Origin: an uncultured Oscillospiraceae bacterium
GTDB lineage: Bacteria; Bacillota_A; Clostridia; Oscillospirales; Acutalibacteraceae
NCBI GenBank assembly: GCA_900554165.1
Contig: USGR01000001.1
Coordinates: 1 to 29,696 of the forward strand
Direction of reading: 5' to 3'
Length of the DNA: 29,696 nucleotides
The position numbers were made by a program, and so were the translations under genes. The notes beneath the pieces are model-generated. The model did no database searches, was not told the origin of the DNA, and worked only from the letters and a program-made list of their open reading frames with translations. This document shows, piece by piece, positions 25,175 through 29,696 of the stretch. The number at the start of each line of letters is the position of its first letter. Position 1 is the first letter of the stretch.

Positions 25175-26122
25175 ATGGCTCCGGTTTTATATATTGTAGT
25201 ACCCTGTTACAATGAGCAGGAGGTGCTGCCAGAAACAATCAAGCGCCTTAGCGCAAAGCTGCGTGAGATGATAGACGGCGATGTATGCAGCAGTGAGAGC
25301 CGCATGCTGTTTGTCGATGACGGGAGCAAGGACAGCACATGGGAAATAATAATGAAAGCCCATACTGAAAACGAGTATGTATGTGGGCTTAAGCTTTCGC
25401 ATAACCGCGGGCATCAGAATGCGCTGTTAGCTGGGCTTATGTCGGCGAAAGAGCTTTGCGACTGTGCTGTTTCGATGGATGCAGATTTGCAGGACGATAT
25501 AGGTGTGTTGGACGAGTTTGTGCAGAAATATATCGGCGGCTGCGATATAGTGTACGGCGTAAGAAGCAACCGAAAAAAGGACACATTTTTTAAACGGTTT
25601 ACGGCTGAATGCTTTTATAAATTTATGAAGCTGCTTGGTGTTGAGATAGTAAATAATCATGCAGACTACCGATTAATGAGCAAGCGCACGCTTGAGACTC
25701 TCAGCGAGTACAGAGAGGTAAACCTGTTTTTGCGCGGCATAGTACCGCTCATGGGATTTAAAAGCGATATAGTATATTATGAGCGCGACAAGCGTTTTGC
25801 CGGTGAGTCAAAATATCCGCTTAAGAAGATGATATCCTTTGCCATTGACGGAATAACGTCGTTCAGCGTAAAGCCGCTTAAGCTGATATCGAATGTGGGG
25901 ATAATAATATCGCTGCTCAGCATACTTGGCATACTTTACGCGCTTATATCGAAGATTATGGGCACGGCGGCGCCGGGCTGGACTGCGACGATTGCTTCAA
26001 TATGGCTGGTGTGCGGCATTATCATGTTCTGCCTTGGCGTAATTGGGGAGTATATAGGAAAGATATACATTGAAGTGAAAGCGCGGCCGAAGTATACTGT
26101 AGAGGAATTTTTAAAAAAATAA
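25175..26122 (+). CDS. Polyprenyl-phosphate glycosyltransferase, GtrB/CsbB-like (GT2)
   Basis: Membrane-bound family 2 glycosyltransferase that loads a sugar from a nucleotide sugar onto undecaprenyl phosphate. The 315-residue product has YIVVPCYNEQEVL at the N-terminus, FVDDGSKDST, the metal-binding MDADLQDD, the ADYRLMSKRTLE loop, and ERDKRFAGESKYPLKKM before two C-terminal membrane helices (about 240-260 and 272-296). It probably makes the lipid-linked sugar used by the YfhO-like protein encoded 69 bases upstream. No GtcA-like flippase gene is adjacent. The donor sugar cannot be told. GGGTGAAAG lies about 9 bases before the ATG. A strong terminator follows. Confidence 0.93.
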   Translation: MAPVLYIVVPCYNEQEVLPETIKRLSAKLREMIDGDVCSSESRMLFVDDGSKDSTWEIIMKAHTENEYVCGLKLSHNRGHQNALLAGLMSAKELCDCAVSMDADLQDDIGVLDEFVQKYIGGCDIVYGVRSNRKKDTFFKRFTAECFYKFMKLLGVEIVNNHADYRLMSKRTLETLSEYREVNLFLRGIVPLMGFKSDIVYYERDKRFAGESKYPLKKMISFAIDGITSFSVKPLKLISNVGIIISLLSILGILYALISKIMGTAAPGWTATIASIWLVCGIIMFCLGVIGEYIGKIYIEVKARPKYTVEEFLKK

Positions 26123-26145
26123 TAGTATTTATATATAGATTACTG

Positions 26146-26180
26146 AAAAAGACGCCTTTATTGGCGTCTTTTGGGTTTTA
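26146..26180 (+). terminator. Rho-independent terminator after the glycosyltransferase
   Basis: AAAAGACGCC (26147-26156) pairs perfectly with GGCGTCTTTT (26163-26172) across a 6-base loop and is followed by GGGTTTTATTT. It marks the end of the compact chromosomal gene set. Confidence 0.9.
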
Positions 26181-26930
26181 TTTAAAGAATCTTGGCTTAT
26201 TAATTTCAGAAGAGCAGTCAATAAGAGAGGCATTTAAAAATACAAGAAAAAATTTGAGTTTCGTGTGCGAAGTATGTCAATGTTATTGCTTGTGCCAAGA
26301 AAGAATAAAAGTATATTTATTGTAAATGTGAGCTTATAATCAGATATAAAAAGTATCAAAACGCGAAATGCGCCTATGATTATACTGATATCTGGCTTTT
26401 ACAAAATATAAGCAGACTAAAAAAGCGCAAAGGGAGTGCAAATAAAAAACTGACTTTAAGCGTTAAATAAGTCATGCTTAGCAAAGCTTAGGCTGTAAAA
26501 AAATATTTTGCCGTTTCGATGTGTAGACGTGAACATTAGTAGAATGGCAAGACAAGACTTCGGAATAAAAAAATATGCCTTAAAACATGCGGATTTACAA
26601 GAATGGCAAATGGACTAAGGTGGTTGTAAAAATTTGTTTTGACTTGATTTTCCAATTTGCACTTTTTGATTTTGGGTCCAATTCGCAAAAAGAAAAAGCC
26701 GTCATTTAAACTTACTTTACTAGTGCCTTTATATAAAAAAGGGTGGACACTTTAGATGCCGCCCTTTTGCGTAGTCGTAATACGGTAAAAAGCAAAAAAT
26801 AAATTTTGCATCCCAACTTTTACGCTCAGTACCATTAATTTACGAGCGCACATTAGCGAAACTCTCGCAGGGGTAAGTATAGCACATGAGCCAAAGCTTG
26901 TCCAGAGCTTCATATAGAATTGCTTGATTA
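26181..26930. other. Gene-poor AT-rich spacer, possible scar of mobile elements
   Basis: I see no intact gene in these 750 bases. Read on the minus strand from about 26682, TGGACCCAAAATC and the bases after it resemble an insertion-sequence end. TGGACAC occurs at 26744 in the opposite orientation. A minus-strand terminator (26737-26768) has no gene feeding it. These are hints of decayed elements, not proof. Confidence 0.35.
26737..26768 (-). terminator. Minus-strand terminator without an obvious gene
   Basis: AAAAGGGTGG (26737-26746) pairs with CCGCCCTTTT (26759-26768), with one G-U pair and a 12-base loop. On the minus strand TTTTTTATAT follows the stem base. The nearest upstream minus-strand gene ends 220 bases away and has its own terminator. 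Confidence 0.6.
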
Positions 26931-26955
26931 TATCTGCACAGTAAAGGAGAAAGAA
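26931..26955 (+). repeat. Direct repeat copy 1, flanking the ATPase-nuclease gene
   Basis: A 25-base stretch ending AGTAAAGGAGAAAGAA that matches 29357-29381 at 23 of 25 positions in the same orientation. At the other copy it is the ribosome-binding leader of a transposase gene. Here no transposase frame follows. Confidence 0.6.
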
Positions 26956-26989
26956 AATAGGATTTACATTTGAAATGCACTCCTATTTT
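26954..26989 (-). terminator. Terminator after the ATPase-nuclease gene
   Basis: On the minus strand AAAATAGGA pairs with TCCTATTTT (26981-26989 and 26954-26962) across an 18-base loop, followed by CTTTCTCCTTT. It overlaps the gene's stop codon. The stem is AT-rich, so strength is moderate. Confidence 0.6.
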
Positions 26990-29003
26990 TACTGTGCCTT
27001 TAGAGCCAATAATTTTTGGGTTATCTCAGTAACATCTTCTTTGGAAGTTGGATTATTCCCTGTAATACCCAACTCGGTCGAAATTTGTGAATAATCTAAT
27101 TTTAACTTGCTAAGCAAAAAGCTATGGCGAGCTTCAAAAGCTTGAAAAATATCATCCCAAGAAAGAGCATAGAGTTCGAAATTTCCAACAATATCTGCAA
27201 GTCCAATTTTGCCATGCTGCTCGAAATTTTTATACTTAATTTTTACATCATCTTCTACTTCAGCACATACTGCGTAGAACTTCCATACTCTATTGCTGCC
27301 GATAAAGCGTGGCTCTTTCCTTATGGTGTTGGCGTAACGCACAATTTGATTGAATACATCAATGGATAACTTAACACGGGGGCCTTTAATTCAATAATAA
27401 GCATTTCGCTACTACTGTTGTTTAGCACTTGCTGTGAATATAGAAAAATATCCATTCTTTGCAAAGCTTCGCTGTCAGAAATAGAAAGTGTATCATCTGT
27501 TGATGGCTGGGCAGTAATTCGCTCAAATTCACGCAATGACACTCTCATATTTTTATCTGCAGTAAGCATATGATATTGCTCACCAAACAACCAGAAATGC
27601 TGTTCGATTAGCTTTTGAATATGATCTCGTTCGTTTGCAAAGGTTGAATAATCAAAAACAATTTGCTTTAATTCTTCAATTACAGAAACCCGCTTTTCGA
27701 TAACGCTTATTGCTTCGACAATATACTGTAACTGCGAACGTTGCAGGACCTCCGAAAAATTTTTCCTTTGCTCAGTAGTTAGGCTAACAACCTGTTCAAT
27801 GATTTGTAAAACATTTTCTCGTTCTTCAGAAGAGAGAAGCAGGTTCAAAAAGCCCAGCAAAGATTTTTCCTGCTTATCATTGAGCTTATAGAATATTCTC
27901 GGCTCTACACAATAGAGCTCCTTTGTTACAGTCTGAAAATCTCGTTTTCTTAATTGTCCGTACTCATCACTGCTAAAAGCTGGAAATACACCACGTTTTT
28001 CCATGTCCGCAAGTTTTACATCTGCTTGCTCTGACAAAAAAGATTTCAAAACTTCAGAAACTAAAGCCCAAATCTCTTTTCTAAGATGCCTTATGATAGT
28101 TTTCTGCTCACTTTGGGCATCTGCCTCAAGTTCTATTTGATCACCATCTTCGTCCGTTGGAAGAAACATATTAGGCTTGAAGTATGCGGACGATACGAAT
28201 ACAGCGTGATAGAAGTTGACTTTGTTCTTGTTAAAGGATGTGTTTTGTGTTGCAGCAATTTCGCCTTTCTCTGTCAGATAGTAAATTTTCGAGGAATTTG
28301 CGACATTGCTTTTCCAGACGATAATGCTTATAGCAAAATCGTGATTGCTGATTCTCAGAGAAATGGACTTTGACAATTCAGTATTTATATACTGAGAAAT
28401 ATCAAGTACAGTTCCCATATATTCAAGGGTGTATGCTTTTTCCTTATTCAAGTATAAAAACCATGCAAATTCTTCAAGCAATTTCTGACGCATATTCGCA
28501 TATGAAAGTTGATCACCTGAATTGGCATCTGAAAGTGGGAAAATTACTACTGTTCCAGTTTCCTTGCTTGTAGCCATTTGAGGTTCTGTCGTATTAAATT
28601 GACTTCGATCTGAGGAGTCTGTTCGTATTGAATATTGCTTCAGCATGTCGCCAGAACGATATGTTGTCTGCCACTCTGCTGCATGTGAAAAAGAGAGGTA
28701 AGAAAAGCGTCCCTTTCCCTTGTTCGCTTGCGATTTGATTCTTATGGTTGCATTGTTTTTAATTGATGATAGAAATGCTCCAAAAGTTTCAGATAATTTG
28801 TCATAAGAAATGCCTGAACCATTATCACTGATTACCAGAGATAATGCTTCTTTTAACGGGGTACCTTGTATAGAAACACTTACTTTTGATGCACCTGCTT
28901 CAAAACCATTCCAAATATACTCGCACACTGCATCTTTGCAATCTTTAGTTATACCTGCTCTGTCAAAACTATCGTTATTTAGTGAGACCTGCCATTTTTT
29001 CAT
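26989..29003 (-). CDS. GHKL (MORC/MutL-like) ATPase fused to a PD-(D/E)XK Shedu-like nuclease, frameshifted
   Basis: Probable single-protein defence factor of about 671 residues if repaired. The N-terminal GHKL ATPase shows the N-box CEYIWNGFEAGASK (Glu28, Asn32), ISDNGSGI (Asp60, Gly62, Gly64), a glycine lid NKGKGRFSYLSFSHAAE (95-110) and ETGTVVIF (148-155). A helical middle follows. The C-terminus has ERDHIQKLIEQHFWLFGEQY (458-477), then MDIFLY (Asp518) and IIELK (Glu538, Lys540), a PD-(D/E)XK core resembling DUF4263/Shedu. The first frame stops at 27321. The rest (VKLSIDVFNQIVRYANTIRK) resumes in another frame if one C is restored to the run at 27378-27382, giving ELKAPRVKL. The ATG at 29003 follows GAGGGG by 7 bases. 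It is AT-richer than the core genes and lies beside a transposase. Function is inferred from domains. Confidence 0.75.
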
Positions 29004-29167
29004 ATTGATTCCCCTCAACATCCATATAAGGCCGTTTTTATTATAACATATCTTTTCGATAGAACAACTTTTTTATAAAGAAGATTTACAGGAACAAATG
29101 AAATATCAAAGAAGACGAATCCAATTGATACATTCAAGACCTGCTATTCCAAATACTACAGTGGTAA

Positions 29168-29299
29168 GTTGTCAGTGCTATCATAAAAGAAACCGGTGCA
29201 TCGAGGAACATAATTTTTAAATTAAGGCAGTGCAAAGGATTTTACGATTTTAACGCCATTACACTAAAAAACATTGGGAAGCTTACAGCAAAAGTATGA
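29168..29299 (+). pseudogene. Fragment resembling an XRE-type helix-turn-helix
   Basis: A 43-codon open stretch directly follows a stop codon and lacks a start. It reads IIKETGASRNIIFKLRQCKG then FYDFNAITLKNIGKL before TGA, which looks like the recognition-helix half of a small XRE/Cro repressor. It is too short and start-less to be functional. It is perhaps the remnant of a regulator that belonged to the neighbouring mobile or defence gene. Chance resemblance is possible. Confidence 0.3.
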
Positions 29300-29356
29300 A
29301 AAGCCCTTACAAATCTGCGCGGTGTTAAAAGAGATATGCAATTCCAATTAAAAATT

Positions 29357-29381
29357 TATCTGCTGAGTAAAGGAGAAAGAA
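29357..29381 (+). repeat. Direct repeat copy 2, transposase leader
   Basis: Matches 26931-26955 with two mismatches. It contains the GGAG ribosome-binding site located 8 bases before the transposase ATG. Confidence 0.6.
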
Positions 29382-29383
29382 GC

Positions 29384-29696
29384 ATGCCGAAGGTTTATAC
29401 AGAGTCACAGAAAAAGGAATGGGTTCATGAGTATCAAAGTGGGAAATCCGTTAAAGAAATTTGTGCCGAGAATGGCATCTCATCAAACGCCTTATATGGT
29501 TGGATTAAATTATTTAATGCGACAGTGACAAAGAAGGGGACAGAGATTTCAGGGCATCGATTGGTCACGCTTGAGCAGCAGAACAAGCATTTGCAAGAGA
29601 TGTTTGATATTTCAAGGATTTGTCCATGTTGTCCGATGTCACCACGATCCGAAAAATTAAAAGCCGCAGAGAATCTGGTCGGAAAATTCTCATTGC
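29384..29696 (+). CDS. IS3-type transposase, N-terminal part (runs off the right edge)
   Basis: About 104 codons of an insertion-sequence transposase. The opening is the HTH domain of IS3-family OrfA (YTESQKKEWVHEYQSGKSVK, EICAENGISSNALYGWIK, residues 5-42). A coiled-coil-like stretch follows (RLVTLEQQNKHLQEMFD), and then, in the same frame, SPRSEKLKAAENLVGKFSL, which resembles the start of the OrfB part before the integrase catalytic domain. OrfA and OrfB therefore seem fused in one frame here, without the usual -1 frameshift. GGAG lies 8 bases before the ATG. The catalytic DDE residues would lie beyond the window, so integrity cannot be judged. Confidence 0.8.
   Translation, partial: MPKVYTESQKKEWVHEYQSGKSVKEICAENGISSNALYGWIKLFNATVTKKGTEISGHRLVTLEQQNKHLQEMFDISRICPCCPMSPRSEKLKAAENLVGKFSL

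Larger units (their letters stand above)
29004..29383. other. Spacer between the ATPase-nuclease gene and the transposase
   Basis: AT-rich region with the divergent upstream parts of both genes. It contains an HTH-like gene fragment (29168-29299) and the second 25-bp repeat. I could not place the terminal inverted repeat of the insertion sequence. Confidence 0.45.

Noticed and set aside
26769..26930. Minus-strand frame containing EALDKLWLMC, faintly like an insertion-sequence transposase
   Set aside because: Only about ten residues of weak resemblance and a stop soon after; not enough to call a fragment.
1..29696. tRNA genes, rRNA genes and CRISPR arrays
   Set aside because: No T-loop-like motif with a matching acceptor stem, no conserved rRNA stretch and no regularly spaced repeats were seen by eye on either strand.

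Overview
The window looks like a chromosomal segment of a spore-forming, fermentative member of the class Clostridia (Bacillota). The signs are spoVAE, a glycyl-radical pyruvate formate-lyase with its activase, a clostridial-type 550-residue GltX, GatCAB with an AspRS carrying a GAD domain, and a zinc-ribbon/PASTA kinase-like protein. Genus cannot be fixed from sequence reading alone. No rRNA, tRNA or CRISPR array is visible.

Layout. 1-5500 (minus strand) is an aminoacylation block: L-asparaginase, aspS, gatC, gatA and the 5' part of gatB. AspRS and GatCAB together fit the indirect route to Asn-tRNA (and possibly Gln-tRNA). 5950-10190 holds a Tam-like methyltransferase (+) and, on the minus strand, pflB and pflA, with a good promoter and a palindrome in the pflB leader. 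10430-14540 (minus) carries a RimJ/L-type acetyltransferase, gltX and an OB-fold/DUF4352-like lipoprotein. 14768-19660 (plus) has a ComEC-like metallo-beta-lactamase lipoprotein, tcdA, a degenerate zinc-ribbon/PASTA pseudokinase interrupted by a one-base frameshift, and a stand-alone spoVAE. 19815-22168 has pduL (-), a family 4 uracil-DNA glycosylase (+) and a YfbR-like HD 5'-nucleotidase (-). 22304-26122 (plus) is a YfhO/CsbB-type pair for glycosylation outside the membrane.

From about 26180 to the end the sequence becomes visibly AT-richer and gene-poor, as in an accessory region. It holds one large minus-strand gene at 26989-29003. This gene joins an N-terminal GHKL (MORC/MutL-like) ATPase to a C-terminal PD-(D/E)XK, Shedu/DUF4263-like nuclease, and is broken by a single base missing from a C run. 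It is the best candidate here for a little-described system, most likely phage defence. It is bracketed by near-identical 25-bp direct repeats. One of them is the ribosome-binding leader of an IS3-type transposase that runs off the right edge, and an HTH gene fragment lies beside it.

Metabolic reading: PflB/PflA make formate and acetyl-CoA, and PduL could convert acetyl-CoA to acetyl-phosphate. The two frameshifts, in the pseudokinase and the ATPase-nuclease, are both one-base losses in G/C runs. They may be sequencing or assembly errors or real slippage, so both genes are annotated across the break.
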